Below are positions 18,486 through 27,574 of a DNA stretch of 64,000 nt, in pieces. This DNA comes from Clostridia bacterium. Lineage in GTDB: Bacteria; Bacillota; Clostridia; TANB77; CAG-508. The position numbers and the translations under genes were made by a program. The stretch spans positions 1 to 64,000 of the forward strand of contig CAAECB010000034.1 in assembly GCA_900754285.1 (NCBI GenBank), given 5' to 3'. Under the pieces are notes generated by a model. The model did no database searches. It worked only from the letters and a program-made list of their open reading frames with translations, and had not been told where the DNA came from. How positions within the stretch are numbered: the stretch's first letter is position 1; the number at the start of each line of letters is the position of its first letter.

Positions 18486-18611
18486 AAAAAATTTCGTTCC
18501 CTTCTCGCTTTGCTCAAAGGCACACATAAGAATGAAAGTATTTTAATTCTTTCAAACTAGTTCTCCCTCTTAATTTATTTTTTGCAAAAGCAATTTATTT
18601 TTATAAAATTT

Positions 18612-18648
18612 TAACCCAGCAAATTCTTGTTACAAAAATACTGGGTTA
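18612..18648 (-). terminator. Hairpin between lemA and the TPM gene (possible attenuator)
   Basis: TAACCCAG and CTGGGTTA pair exactly across a 21-base loop. On the minus strand this is followed by AAAATTTTAT. It lies right after the lemA stop, so it may lower read-through into the TPM gene. Confidence 0.5.
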
Positions 18649-18659
18649 TAAATAACAAT

Positions 18660-19220
18660 TTAAAATTCTACTTTTGGAACTTCTTTACTTCCTTCTGAAG
18701 CTTCAAAATAATCTTTTGCACCAAAACCAAACATATTAGCCATTATATTTGATGGAAACTTTTTAATCTTTAAATTATAAGATTTTACCGCTTCATTGTA
18801 ATCTCTTCTTGCTGTTGCTATACGATTTTCTGTTCCAGCTAATTCATCTGATAACTGTATAAAGTTTTGAGATGATTTCAAATCTGGATAATTCTCAACA
18901 ATTACTAATAAACGACTTAACGCATTTGTTAATTCTTGGTCAGCTTCTGCTTTTGCTGAAACACTATTTGCTCCTACTAATTTTTCTCTTGCTGTTGTTA
19001 CTGAATTAATTACATCTTTTTCCTGATCTGCAAATCCTTTTACTGTATTTACCAAATTTGGTATTAAATCTGCTCTCCTTTGTAATTGTGTGTCTATTGT
19101 TGCAAATTTATTATCTACCTCCTCTGATGCTGATACTATACCATTATATCCAGCTATTAATACCACTGCTATCACAATAATAATTGCCAACACTATTAAT
19201 CCTATTTTTGAATTTTTCAT
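18660..19220 (-). CDS. lemA: LemA family protein
   Basis: LemA proteins are small membrane-anchored coiled-coil proteins of unknown biochemical role, frequently encoded with TPM-domain proteins. This one has an N-terminal transmembrane helix (IGLIVLAIIIVIAVVLIAGYNG), then the family core: VDNKFATIDTQLQRRADLIPNL, VKGFADQE, ENYPDLKSSQNF, ENRIATARRDYN and FPSNIMANMFGF. Length (about 186 residues) is standard. I used ATG 19220, spaced from AAAGG, rather than the GTG three codons earlier. It is first in a two-gene unit with the TPM gene and has a clear promoter. Confidence 0.94.
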   Translation of the reverse strand: MKNSKIGLIVLAIIIVIAVVLIAGYNGIVSASEEVDNKFATIDTQLQRRADLIPNLVNTVKGFADQEKDVINSVTTAREKLVGANSVSAKAEADQELTNALSRLLVIVENYPDLKSSQNFIQLSDELAGTENRIATARRDYNEAVKSYNLKIKKFPSNIMANMFGFGAKDYFEASEGSKEVPKVEF

Positions 19221-19335
19221 TATACCCACCCTTTCATTTTCCTTTGTGCATTTCTATTGTCAAAATTACTATTTCCGTTATTTTAAAATATCTATTTCAA
19301 TCAATACATATTTTTTCCTTGCACTTGATGTTTAT

Positions 19336-19364
19336 ATTGTACTATACTTTTTTCTTTTTGACAA
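19336..19364 (-). promoter_or_regulatory. Promoter of the lemA-TPM unit
   Basis: On the minus strand TTGTCA (19364-19359) and TACAAT (19341-19336) are separated by exactly 17 bases, about 115 bases before the lemA ATG. It abuts the end of the ATPase gene. Confidence 0.65.
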
Positions 19365-19375
19365 TACTTTTATTT

Positions 19376-22156
19376 TTACATTTTTCGACAATCATTATTA
19401 CCATTAATTCTAAACAATTTAAATAATTCAACAATAACAATTGGAGCAAAAATTAAACAAATAAGTTCAATAATATTTTGAGTAGGTAACAATGGAATAC
19501 TAAAAATATTTCTCAACTCTGGTATTAAAAGTATTACAAAAACTAAAGCCGCAGAAATCAAAACTGCCCCAATAAGTTTCATATTATTAAACACATTTGA
19601 TTTAAATATTGATTTTTTATTATCTCTAACATTAAATACATGTGTTAATTCTGATAAAGCTAAAGTTACAAAAGCCATTGTTTGACCAACTTCAATTTTA
19701 GATTGTTCTAAAGTCAAATCACCAATTGGCTCTGTTGTAGTACCTAATCCAATCATAAATGCAGCCAATGTCAAGCCACCAATCATAATTCCTTGATAAA
19801 CAACACGCCAAGTCATTCCCTTTGTAAATACACCTTTCTTAGTATCTCTAGGTTTTCTTTGCATAATATCAGAGTTTGCTGGATCAAATGCCAATGCTAA
19901 TGCTGGTAAAGAATCTGTAACCAAATTAATCCACAAAATATGAATAGGTAACAAAATTTCTAAATGATTTATATCTGATATTCCAAACCATTTTGCAAAT
20001 AATGGTGTAAACAATGTGGCTAAAAACAATACTACTATTTCTCCTACATTACTTGAAAGTAAAAATTGAATTACTTTTAGTATATTATCATAAATTCTTC
20101 TACCTTCTTCAACAGCTGAAACAATAGTCGCAAAATTATCATCTGTTAAAATAACATCTGCTGCTTCTTTTGCAACATCTGTACCTACCATTCCCATAGC
20201 ACATCCAATATCAGCTGTTTTTAAAGCAGGGCTATCATTAACTCCATCACCTGTCATAGCAACAATTTCGCCATTTTTTTGCCAAGCACGTACAATACGT
20301 ACTTTATGTTCAGGAGAAACTCTTGCATATACAGAATATTTACGTACATTTTTTTCTAAATCTTCATCAGACATTTTTTCAAGTTCAACACCTGTTATTG
20401 CTTCATCTTCATTTTTCAAAATGCCCAAACTTTTTGCAATAGCTGTAGCTGTAACTTTGTGGTCACCTGTAATCATAACTGTCTTTATACCTGCTGTTTT
20501 ACATTTTTCAACAGCAATTTTTGCTTCTTCTCTAGGTGGATCTATCATACCAACCATACCAAGAAAAACTAAATCATTCTCCATATTTTCCATTTCGTCT
20601 TTTGATGGTTCATGTTCCAAAACTTTATATGCACAACCTAATACACGTAAAGCATCTTTTGCCATCTTTTCATTTACATCTTCAATACTTGAAATATATT
20701 TATCAAAACTTTCTTTATCTCTTTTTATTTCTCCATTAAATTGATATCCTGAACATCTATCTAATAACTCATCAATTCCACCTTTTGTGTATACAATAAA
20801 TTTATCATTTACTTTATTTACTGTAGTCATTAATTTTCTATCTGAATCAAAAGGAATTTCTTGTACACGTGGCATTCTATCATATATACTAGGGTCAAAA
20901 TTTAATTTAAAAGCCATGTCAACTAAAGCAGTCTCTGTTGGGTCACCTGTTAAATTTCCATCAACATCAACTTTTGTATCATTACACAACATATTAGCAT
21001 AAATTAGCTCTGTTAATTCCTTATCTTTTAATTCTAGCCTATTAGTATTTTCTATCACTTCTATTCCTTTTTCTAAGTCTTCCATACCATACAATTTACC
21101 ATTAAAAAATACCTTTTGTACTGTCATTTTATTTTGAGTTAATGTTCCTGTTTTATCTGAACATATAACTGTACTACTTCCCAAAGTTTCAACTGCTGGC
21201 AATTTTTTTACTATAGCATGTTTTTTTACCATTTTTTGAACACCTATTGCAAGAACTATTGTAGATACTGCAACTAATCCTTCTGGTATAGCTGCAACAG
21301 CTAATGAAACAGCTGTCATAAACATTTGTATTACTTCTTTTCCTTGTATTAGTCCTACCACAAAAATAACAGCACATATTACTAATGCCGCAATTCCCAA
21401 TGTTTTACCAAGTTGATTTAATTTTTGTTGTAAAGGTGTTTCTTGTTTTTCTGTTTGATTCATCATTCCAGCAATTTTTCCTACCTCTGTAGTCATTCCA
21501 GTTTCTACAACAATTCCTTTTCCTCTTCCATAAGTCACCAAACTAGAAGAAAACAACATATTAGTACAATCACCAATTCCAATATCTGAATTTTCTATCT
21601 CAGCTATACCTTTTTCTACTGGTACTGATTCCCCTGTTAATGAACTCTCTTGTGCTTTTAAGTTTACAGCTTCTATTATTCTTAAATCTGCTGGTATATA
21701 ATCACCTGTATCTAATACTACTACATCTCCTGGTACAAGTTCTTTTGATGGTATTACTTGTATATTTCCATCTCTTATTACCTTTGCTGCATGGTCACTT
21801 AATTTTTGCAATGCTTCTAATGATTTTTCCGCCTTTGATTCTTGGGCCACTCCAATTATTGCATTTACAATTACTACTATTAATATAATAATAGTGTCTG
21901 TAAATCCTTCTCCTTGTGATACTCCTACTATACCTGATACTATTGCTGCTATTATTAAAACTATTATTGAAAAATCTTTAAATTGGTCCAAAAATCTTTG
22001 TAGTAAAGTTTTCTTTTTTGCTGCTTGTAATTCATTATACCCATATTTTTCTTGCTTTTCTCTTACTTGCTCTTCTGATAAGCCATTTTCAATACTTGTT
22101 TCTAGCTTACTTTCTACTTCTTCTACTTTTTGTTTATACCACTTTTTTTCTTCCAT
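19376..22156 (-). CDS. P2-type cation-transporting ATPase (Ca2+/Mn2+-type)
   Basis: This 926-residue P-type ATPase shows SERCA/PMCA-like architecture: an N-terminal cation ATPase domain, TGESVPVEKG (actuator), PEGLVAVSTIVLAIGVQKM in helix 4, the phosphorylation site CSDKTGTLTQNKMTV near residue 332, GMVGMIDPPREEAK, and the hinge TGDGVNDSPALKTADIGCAMG, then four C-terminal helices. The family exports Ca2+ or Mn2+. The riboswitch upstream (yybP-ykoY) favours Mn2+ export or Mn2+/Ca2+ handling as the physiological role; that is inference from context. ATG 22156 is preferred over 22162 by spacing from AGAAAGGA. Confidence 0.92.
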   Translation of the reverse strand: MEEKKWYKQKVEEVESKLETSIENGLSEEQVREKQEKYGYNELQAAKKKTLLQRFLDQFKDFSIIVLIIAAIVSGIVGVSQGEGFTDTIIILIVVIVNAIIGVAQESKAEKSLEALQKLSDHAAKVIRDGNIQVIPSKELVPGDVVVLDTGDYIPADLRIIEAVNLKAQESSLTGESVPVEKGIAEIENSDIGIGDCTNMLFSSSLVTYGRGKGIVVETGMTTEVGKIAGMMNQTEKQETPLQQKLNQLGKTLGIAALVICAVIFVVGLIQGKEVIQMFMTAVSLAVAAIPEGLVAVSTIVLAIGVQKMVKKHAIVKKLPAVETLGSSTVICSDKTGTLTQNKMTVQKVFFNGKLYGMEDLEKGIEVIENTNRLELKDKELTELIYANMLCNDTKVDVDGNLTGDPTETALVDMAFKLNFDPSIYDRMPRVQEIPFDSDRKLMTTVNKVNDKFIVYTKGGIDELLDRCSGYQFNGEIKRDKESFDKYISSIEDVNEKMAKDALRVLGCAYKVLEHEPSKDEMENMENDLVFLGMVGMIDPPREEAKIAVEKCKTAGIKTVMITGDHKVTATAIAKSLGILKNEDEAITGVELEKMSDEDLEKNVRKYSVYARVSPEHKVRIVRAWQKNGEIVAMTGDGVNDSPALKTADIGCAMGMVGTDVAKEAADVILTDDNFATIVSAVEEGRRIYDNILKVIQFLLSSNVGEIVVLFLATLFTPLFAKWFGISDINHLEILLPIHILWINLVTDSLPALALAFDPANSDIMQRKPRDTKKGVFTKGMTWRVVYQGIMIGGLTLAAFMIGLGTTTEPIGDLTLEQSKIEVGQTMAFVTLALSELTHVFNVRDNKKSIFKSNVFNNMKLIGAVLISAALVFVILLIPELRNIFSIPLLPTQNIIELICLIFAPIVIVELFKLFRINGNNDCRKM

Positions 22157-22237
22157 TATCATACAATCCTTTCTTTTTATAATTTTTATTTTTTTTCATT
22201 TCTCTTTTTTATTTTGTATATTTTTCTTTTTTATATT

Positions 22238-22291
22238 CAAAAAAGACTCTTAAAAGAAATTTTGTTTTGCAAAATCTCTTTTAAAAGTCTC
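22238..22291 (-). terminator. Riboswitch expression-platform terminator before the P-type ATPase
   Basis: On the minus strand AGACTTTTAAAAGAGATTTTG pairs with a near-perfect complement across AAAA and is followed by a run of T. The first arm (GAGACTTTTA) is shared with the closing stem of the upstream aptamer, so aptamer folding and termination exclude each other. That predicts an ON switch when metal binds. Confidence 0.8.
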
Positions 22292-22376
22292 GCTTACTTT
22301 ATTAAAGCTTACTAACCAGATACTATGTTATGTATCGCGACTGTTGATTAGTAATTAAAAGCTACTCCCTTTTAAT
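22280..22376 (-). promoter_or_regulatory. yybP-ykoY family (manganese) riboswitch
   Basis: Reading the minus strand from 22376: AAAAGGGAGTAGC, then ACTAATCAACAGTCGCGATACA, TAACATAGTATC and TGGTTAGT, ending in GCGAGACTTTTAA. GGGAGUAGC, the AACAUA loop and the closing GAGAC segment are hallmarks of the yybP-ykoY aptamer, known to bind Mn2+. Stems ACTAATCA/TGGTTAGT and GATAC/GTATC form, the first with a G-U pair that is only paired on this strand. It precedes a P-type ATPase, a typical target gene. Confidence 0.82.
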
Positions 22377-22460
22377 ATTTTAGTTTTAAAAAGTCATTAA
22401 TTTTTTATTTAGAAAATTGTATTTAATGTATAACATTACAATTCCAACATTTTATAGCTT

Positions 22461-22535
22461 TGGTGACCCCTACGGGAATCGAACCCATGATTCCACCTTG
22501 AGAGGGTGGCGTCTTAGCCGCTTGACCAAGGGGCC
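22461..22535 (-). tRNA. tRNA-Glu (anticodon CTC)
   Basis: The minus strand begins GGCCCCTTGGTCAAG and folds as a full cloverleaf. The anticodon stem CCACC/GGTGG encloses the loop CTCTCAA, giving anticodon CTC (reads GAG). The T-arm is GGGTTCGATTCCC and the 3' CCA is encoded (22461-22463). The acceptor stem pairs with a single G-U. Confidence 0.95.
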
Positions 22536-22586
22536 ATAAATACTGTACACGCTGTGTACTATGTATTTATATCATGTTTTTATAAA

Positions 22587-22985
22587 TTAGTCAACACTAA
22601 TCTTTAAAATTTCTTGTAATCTATCACTTTGTTCAGTTAAATATAAATATCCAAGAAGAGCCTCATATGCTGTAGCATACATATATTCTTGAACATTTGC
22701 ATTTTTAGGCAAATGATGATTTTCAGCATTTCTACCTCTCCTTACCACATCTTTTTCTTCTTCTGTTAATTCATCATAAATACGTTTTAAAATTTCTGAT
22801 TGAGCACCAGCTTTAACATATTTTATTGATTCAATATGTAATGCATGTGGTTTCATATGTGTTTCATTTACCAATTTTGTTCTTATATATAATTCATATA
22901 CACAATCACCAACATATGCCCATGTAAGTGGTGGCAATAATTTTACTTCTTGCATACTACGCTTAATTTCTATAAATGATTCCAA
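22587..22985 (-). CDS. mrnC: Mini-ribonuclease 3
   Basis: MrnC is a dimeric RNase III-like enzyme without a dsRNA-binding domain that trims 23S rRNA precursors in Firmicutes. The 132-residue protein has the family's LAYVGDCVYELYIR-type motif (here WAYVGDCVYELYIRT, with the catalytic Asp) and the second signature GRNAENHHLPKNANVQEY, followed by ATAYEALLGYLYL, which carries the conserved Glu. Length is standard. It lies just downstream of rbgA, with 34 bases between, so the two ribosome-maturation genes are probably co-transcribed. Confidence 0.93.
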   Translation of the reverse strand: MESFIEIKRSMQEVKLLPPLTWAYVGDCVYELYIRTKLVNETHMKPHALHIESIKYVKAGAQSEILKRIYDELTEEEKDVVRRGRNAENHHLPKNANVQEYMYATAYEALLGYLYLTEQSDRLQEILKISVD

Positions 22986-23019
22986 TTTTTTTCCTCTTTT
23001 CTAAATAAATTGTATATTT

Positions 23020-23985
23020 TTAATTTTTACTATCTGCTTTTTCAATTGTAATTTTTCCTAATACTCCATTTTTAAATTCATCTAATAAGATTTTTGCTGT
23101 TTTTTCATCATCTATATTTCCACCTGAAATTATACACCCTCTTTTTCTTCCTATTTCTTGCATAATCTCATAAATGTTTTGATTTTCTGGTTGGAAATCT
23201 TGTCCCATAACTTCTTTTATGTATTCCTCTTTTAATTGATATCTTTGGCATATTTTTTCTGGATATTCTTCTAATAGATATTTTGTTAATTCATATGCTA
23301 CTTCTATTCTATCTAATACATCTTCTTTTATAGAACCTGTAAACGCTAAATGCAACGCTACCTCATTGTTTTCAAATTTTGGCCATAATACACCTGGAGT
23401 ATCTAATAATTCTACTTTTTCATTTATTCGTATCCATTGTTTTTGCTTTGTTACACCTGGTTTGTTCCCAACTCCTGCTAAAGTTCTTTTGCTTATTCTG
23501 TTTATAAAAGATGATTTTCCTACATTTGGTATTCCTAATATCATCGCTCTAATTTTTCTTCCTGTTCTTCCTTTTGAATCCATTTCTTCTTTTTTATCTT
23601 TCATGACCTCTTCTATTTTGCTTACTACTTGTCCTATTCCAGTTCCAGATTGCGAATCTGTTAATACTGCTGGTATTCCTTTTTTTGCAAAATATGATAA
23701 CCATCTTTGATTTTCTTTTTCTTCTGATAAATCACATTTGTTTAATATTACTATTTTTTTCTTTCCTTTTGTTATCTCCTCTATGTCTGGATTTCTACTT
23801 GCTATTGGTATCCTTGCATCTAATAATTCTATTACTATATCTATTAGTTTTAAGTCTTCTTTTATTTGCTTTCTTGTTTTCGCCATATGTCCTGGATACC
23901 AGTTAATTCCGACTGATGGAAAACTTTTTGTACTATCATCTTTTTTCTTTTCTGCTCTAATTTTTCTTTTTTGATACATATCCAT
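23020..23985 (-). CDS. rbgA: Ribosome biogenesis GTPase RbgA/YlqF
   Basis: RbgA is a circularly permuted GTPase needed for late 50S maturation. Family landmarks are WYPGHMAKT, VIELLDARIPIASRNP, the G4 motif LNKCDL, the G1 P-loop GIPNVGKSSFINR, GVTKQKQW and the G3 motif LLDTPGVLWP, in that permuted order. The protein carries about 25 extra N-terminal residues (MDMYQKRKIRAEKKK...) before the usual start region. The coding sequence for these residues, 23897-23985, is duplicated upstream at 25045-25134. AAGGA lies before the ATG at the end of a broken RhuM gene that stops 15 bases upstream. Confidence 0.93.
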   Translation of the reverse strand: MDMYQKRKIRAEKKKDDSTKSFPSVGINWYPGHMAKTRKQIKEDLKLIDIVIELLDARIPIASRNPDIEEITKGKKKIVILNKCDLSEEKENQRWLSYFAKKGIPAVLTDSQSGTGIGQVVSKIEEVMKDKKEEMDSKGRTGRKIRAMILGIPNVGKSSFINRISKRTLAGVGNKPGVTKQKQWIRINEKVELLDTPGVLWPKFENNEVALHLAFTGSIKEDVLDRIEVAYELTKYLLEEYPEKICQRYQLKEEYIKEVMGQDFQPENQNIYEIMQEIGRKRGCIISGGNIDDEKTAKILLDEFKNGVLGKITIEKADSKN

Positions 23986-23997
23986 TATTTATCACTT
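23897..23997 (-). repeat. Direct repeat copy 1 (rbgA 5' end)
   Basis: These roughly 100 bases, covering the rbgA start and first 29 codons, recur with only a few differences at 25045-25143. The two copies flank the broken RhuM gene in the same orientation. Confidence 0.9.
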
Positions 23998-23999
23998 CC

Positions 24000-25004
24000 T
24001 TATTCATCACTATTATTTTCATTTAAATATTTATTATAAAATTCATCCATTGAAGAAATATATTTTCGATCTTGTATAACTCTAAACTTTTCATACTCTT
24101 TTTCTGCTTTTTCTACTGCTTCTTTATGAGATATACTGCCACTATTATTTAATATTTTTTTCTTCTAAACTTTAATAAATCATCAGTTGCATCTATCCAA
24201 TCCTTCATTGTCATTACATATCTTTGTTTTGCTTCATCCTCTGCAAATATCAAAAATAAATTTGTTAAATTTTTTAGATTATTCATTTCTTCTTCGTTTA
24301 AATAATTTTTTGCAATAACTACATCATATTTATATATTAAACCATCAGGAGAATTTTTCCAATTAGTTAGTCCCACATGTTCTTTATCTGAGTTTGCTCT
24401 ACTATATATTAATTCGGCAGCAGTAATGTCCACTTATAGCATAATGCAACTTATTTTGAACTATTTTAAAGAAGGTATAGGCGTCTTCTGATTTTGGATT
24501 GTAATCTGCTGCTGTTGCAATAAATAAATCAGTGATTTTTTGATATGCCATTCTTTCACTTACTCTAATTGTTTTAATACGTTCTAATAATTCATCAAAA
24601 TATTTTGCATCATATTTATTTCCACTTATAAAACGTTCGTCATTTAATGCAAAGCCCTTTGTCATATATTCTTTTAATATTTTTGTTGCCCATATTCTAA
24701 ATTCTGTTGCTTTTTTAGAATTAATTCTATAACCCACAGCAATTATAGCATCTAAACTATAAATAGTTGTGTTATAGTTTTTTCCGTCATCGGCAGTTAA
24801 CGAGCATTTCTCGGTAACTGATTTTTTATCTAACTCATTATCTTCAAATATATGTTTCAAGTGTAAACTTATATTGTCTGTAGAACATTCAAAAACTTTT
24901 GACATTCCTTTTTGTGATAACCATAAAGTTTCATCTTTATAAATAGCATCTACTACAATATTACCTGCACTATTTTTATATATAATTAATTTATTATCTT
25001 CCAT
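24000..25004 (-). pseudogene. RhuM family protein, two frameshifts
   Basis: The frame from ATG 25004 (MEDNKLIIYKN, after AAAGGAG) encodes a RhuM-type N-terminal region with LWLSQKGMSKVFECS and YSLDAIIAVGYRINSKKATEF. It breaks at about 24424-24425, where one extra base turns SGHTAAELIY into SGHYCC; the next frame then continues. A second break lies in the seven-base T-run at 24155-24161 (one base missing), after which the third frame runs to a stop at 24000-24002. Correcting both gives 334 residues, like the intact paralogue at 25169-26182. Neither break involves CGG. Two breaks in one accessory gene suggest true decay. Confidence 0.85.
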
Positions 25005-25044
25005 CAATAATCTCCTTTCCTTTAGTTTTTCATGATTCCTCACT

Positions 25045-25143
25045 TACCAGTTGATTCCGACTGATGGAAAACTTTTTGGACTATCATCTTTTTTCTTTTC
25101 TGCTCTAATTTTTCTTTTTTGATACATATCCATATTTTTCACT
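25045..25143 (-). repeat. Direct repeat copy 2 (orphan rbgA 5' end)
   Basis: This is a near-copy of 23897-23997. It reads MDMYQKRKIRAEKKK and so on to VGINW and then stops (TGG TAA). It has no useful ribosome site (AAAAAAGTGAAAAATATG replaces AAGGAAGTGATAAATAATG), so it is probably a non-coding scar of the event that placed the RhuM gene in front of rbgA. Confidence 0.88.
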
Positions 25144-25168
25144 TTTTTTACAACTTGTAAGTTGTCGC

Positions 25169-26182
25169 TCAGTTGCTGTTAAGATTTTTTGTTTCTGTTA
25201 CTAACTCATCAAAGTCTGAAATATAATTTTTGTCTTGTATAATTCTATATTTTTTGTACTCATCTAAAGCCAATTTATCTGCTATTTCTCTTTTTATTTT
25301 GCCATTATCTTTTAAAATGTTATATTCATTTATTTTCAAAAATACTTCTAATTTTTCTTTCCACTCTTGCATTGAAATAATCTTACCTAGTTTTACTTGT
25401 CGTTCTGCATAATCAAGATACATCGATACTAAATTATTTAGCTCTATAATTTCTTCTTGTGAAAGATAGTTTTTAGCTATTGTTACATCTGTTTCAAGTA
25501 TTTTTCCATCTGGTGCATTTTTCCAAGTTGTTAGTCCCATATTATCTTTTTTACTATCTACTCTATTATAAATTATTTCAGGAGCAGTCATTCCAGTAAT
25601 AGCAAAATGTAACTTGTTCTGAACATTTTTGTAAAATTCTTGTGTTGTTTCACTATTTTTATCATAATCATAGCTACATTCTTTGTATATATCAGTTATT
25701 TTTTGATAAAATCTTCTTTCACTTGCTCTAATTTCTTTTATCTTAACTAATAACTCATCAAAGTAATCTTTTCCAAATTTAGGTCCATTTTTTAGCATTT
25801 CACTATTAACAATAAAACCTTTTTTTATGTATTCCTTCAATGTTTTGGTAGCCCAAATTCTAAAATCTGTTGCTTCTTTTGAATTTACTCTATAACCAAC
25901 TGCTATAATTGCATCTAAACTGTAAAAATTTGTGTTATATTTTTTTCCATCCGAAGCAGTTACTCTAATTTTTTGAGTAACTGAATCTTGATTTAATTCT
26001 TTTGTTTTAAAGATATTCTGTAAATGATATGTTATATTATTTTCTGCTACATTAAATAATTTTGACATTGACTTTTGTGTTAACCAAAAATCTTCTTCAT
26101 TATATAAAACTTCAACAGATATATTTTCGTTATTTTGGCTTTGATATATGATTAAATCTTTTAAATTTTCTATATTATTCAA
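25169..26182 (-). CDS. RhuM family protein (intact)
   Basis: RhuM-family proteins are accessory proteins with a predicted N-terminal DNA-binding region; their molecular activity is not settled. This intact copy has FWLTQKSMSKLFNVAENNI, SVTQKIRVTASDGKKY and FYSLDAIIAVGYRVNSKEATDF, then ASERRFYQKITDIY and a C-terminal helical tail with DEYKKYRIIQD. The reading frame is open from GTG 26197, but AGGTG suggests TTG 26182 as start. It is a diverged paralogue of the broken copy at 24000-25004. It lies between that copy and a broken integrase, which points to a small integrated island. Confidence 0.82.
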   Translation of the reverse strand: MNNIENLKDLIIYQSQNNENISVEVLYNEEDFWLTQKSMSKLFNVAENNITYHLQNIFKTKELNQDSVTQKIRVTASDGKKYNTNFYSLDAIIAVGYRVNSKEATDFRIWATKTLKEYIKKGFIVNSEMLKNGPKFGKDYFDELLVKIKEIRASERRFYQKITDIYKECSYDYDKNSETTQEFYKNVQNKLHFAITGMTAPEIIYNRVDSKKDNMGLTTWKNAPDGKILETDVTIAKNYLSQEEIIELNNLVSMYLDYAERQVKLGKIISMQEWKEKLEVFLKINEYNILKDNGKIKREIADKLALDEYKKYRIIQDKNYISDFDELVTETKNLNSN

Positions 26183-26267
26183 TAATAAGCACCTCACATC
26201 TTTTTTTGAGAACTATTGTTTGTATTATATAATAAAATAATTACTATGTCAATATTTTTAGTTGATT

Positions 26268-27263
26268 TCACGTTATATATTTCCTATGTGAGTTTTTCAC
26301 ATTATTTTGATTTACCATTGCGTATTCCATCGTTGTATCTATTTTTATATGACCTAATAACTTATGTACTTGTTCTATTGGCATCCCTTTATCAATAGCC
26401 ATAGTCGCCATTGTTATTCTAAATTTATATGGATGTACTTTATTTATATTTGCTTTTTTTCCTAGATTTCTAATAGCAATCTCAATTCCTGATATTCCTA
26501 ATCTGTTATATGGTTTTATTAATGATACAAATAATGCTTCATTATCATCTGTTCTAGTTTCCAAATATTTTTCTATATACATTTTGCTCTTTGCACTAAA
26601 ATAAACTTCTCTTTCACTGTTTCCTTTATCCAAAACAATACAGCTTCTTTCTTGAAAATTCATATCTGATATATTTAATCTCGTAATTTCTCCTACTCTC
26701 ATACCAGTTGAAATTAATAGTTCTAATATTGCTAAATCCCTTACATTTGAACAAGTATCTCTTAACTTTTCCAAATTTCCATCTGTTAATGTTTCTTTTA
26801 CTCTTCTAGTAGTCTTTACTTTATGAATTCTTCTTACTGGACTTTTTACAATATAGTCCTCATTTTCCAACCAAGCAAAGAAACTTGATAAAGTTCTTCT
26901 CATATTATCTATCGTTACCATACCTGCATTTGAATTATTTTTATAATCTGCTAAATAGTTTCTTAATATTTCAGTAGTAATTTCATTTACTGGAAGATTG
27001 ACAGCATCAAACATTTTATTTATATTATCTTTATAGTAATTTAAAGTTCTATTTGAGCAACCTTCAATTTCTTTAGATGATATAAATTTATTTTATATAT
27101 TAGTATTATTCTTTAGTATTTCCTGTTTTTTAATTGGTTCTATCCTTTCAATTTGATAATTTAAACATATTTCTGTAAGTATTTCTTTTAATTTTATTCT
27201 TTGGTTATTGTCTAAAAAATCTTCTGTTGTATCAATTACTTTTCCTACAAATAATTCTCTCAT
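26268..27263 (-). pseudogene. Tyrosine recombinase (XerC/D-like integrase) with one in-frame stop
   Basis: From ATG 27263, preceded by an ideal AAGGAGG, the frame encodes MRELFVGKVIDTTEDFLD and onward to KNNTNI, then a TAA at 27093-27095. The same frame continues with NKFISSKEIEGCSNRTLNYY, the usual SAM-like domain, and the full catalytic domain: R in STGMRVGEITRL, K in LDKGNSERE, HPYKFR (H-x-x-R), GHIKIDTTMEY (H and the nucleophile Tyr). Only the single stop breaks a 331-residue protein. The long ATG-initiated part (27014 onward) retains all catalytic residues but lacks the N-terminus. It probably belongs to the RhuM island. Confidence 0.85.
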
Positions 27264-27337
27264 GACAATTACCTCCTTACATTTTTATTTGATAATTTGC
27301 AATATATAGAACTCTATCTATATTATACAATATTTAA

Positions 27338-27543
27338 TTGACATAATAAAAGATAAGCATATTCTATATACCCATCTAAATGTTTATATTTTCGTTCAAA
27401 TTTCAAAATCAATCTCAGCACCAAATTACTATTTTATTTAAAATTTTATCATTTTTTGCCTGTAAAATGTAAAAAGAAATAAGATTGAAATTCTTATACA
27501 TATTTTATCAAAATGTTGATATATAGTCAATATTTTGATAAAA
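27338..27543 (+). promoter_or_regulatory. Upstream region of the fucokinase gene: promoter candidates and palindrome
   Basis: TTGACA (27338-27343) and TATTCT (27360-27365) are 16 bases apart. Nearer the gene, a 17-bp inverted repeat with one mismatch, TTTTATCAAAATGTTGA (27503-27519) and TCAATATTTTGATAAAA (27527-27543), ends about 30 bases before the ATG. It overlaps a weak TTGATA-16-GATAAA pair and is a good repressor operator candidate. The rest of the 310-base gap shows nothing else that I can interpret. Confidence 0.5.
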
Positions 27544-27574
27544 TCAAAACAAAAAGATAAAAAGGAGACTTTAA

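Noticed and set aside
24149..25004. RhuM frameshifts as further examples of CGG recoding
   Set aside because: One break is an extra base in CATTACTGC and the other a missing base in a seven-base homopolymer. No CGG is involved and the gene has two lesions, so ordinary decay or sequence error is more likely.
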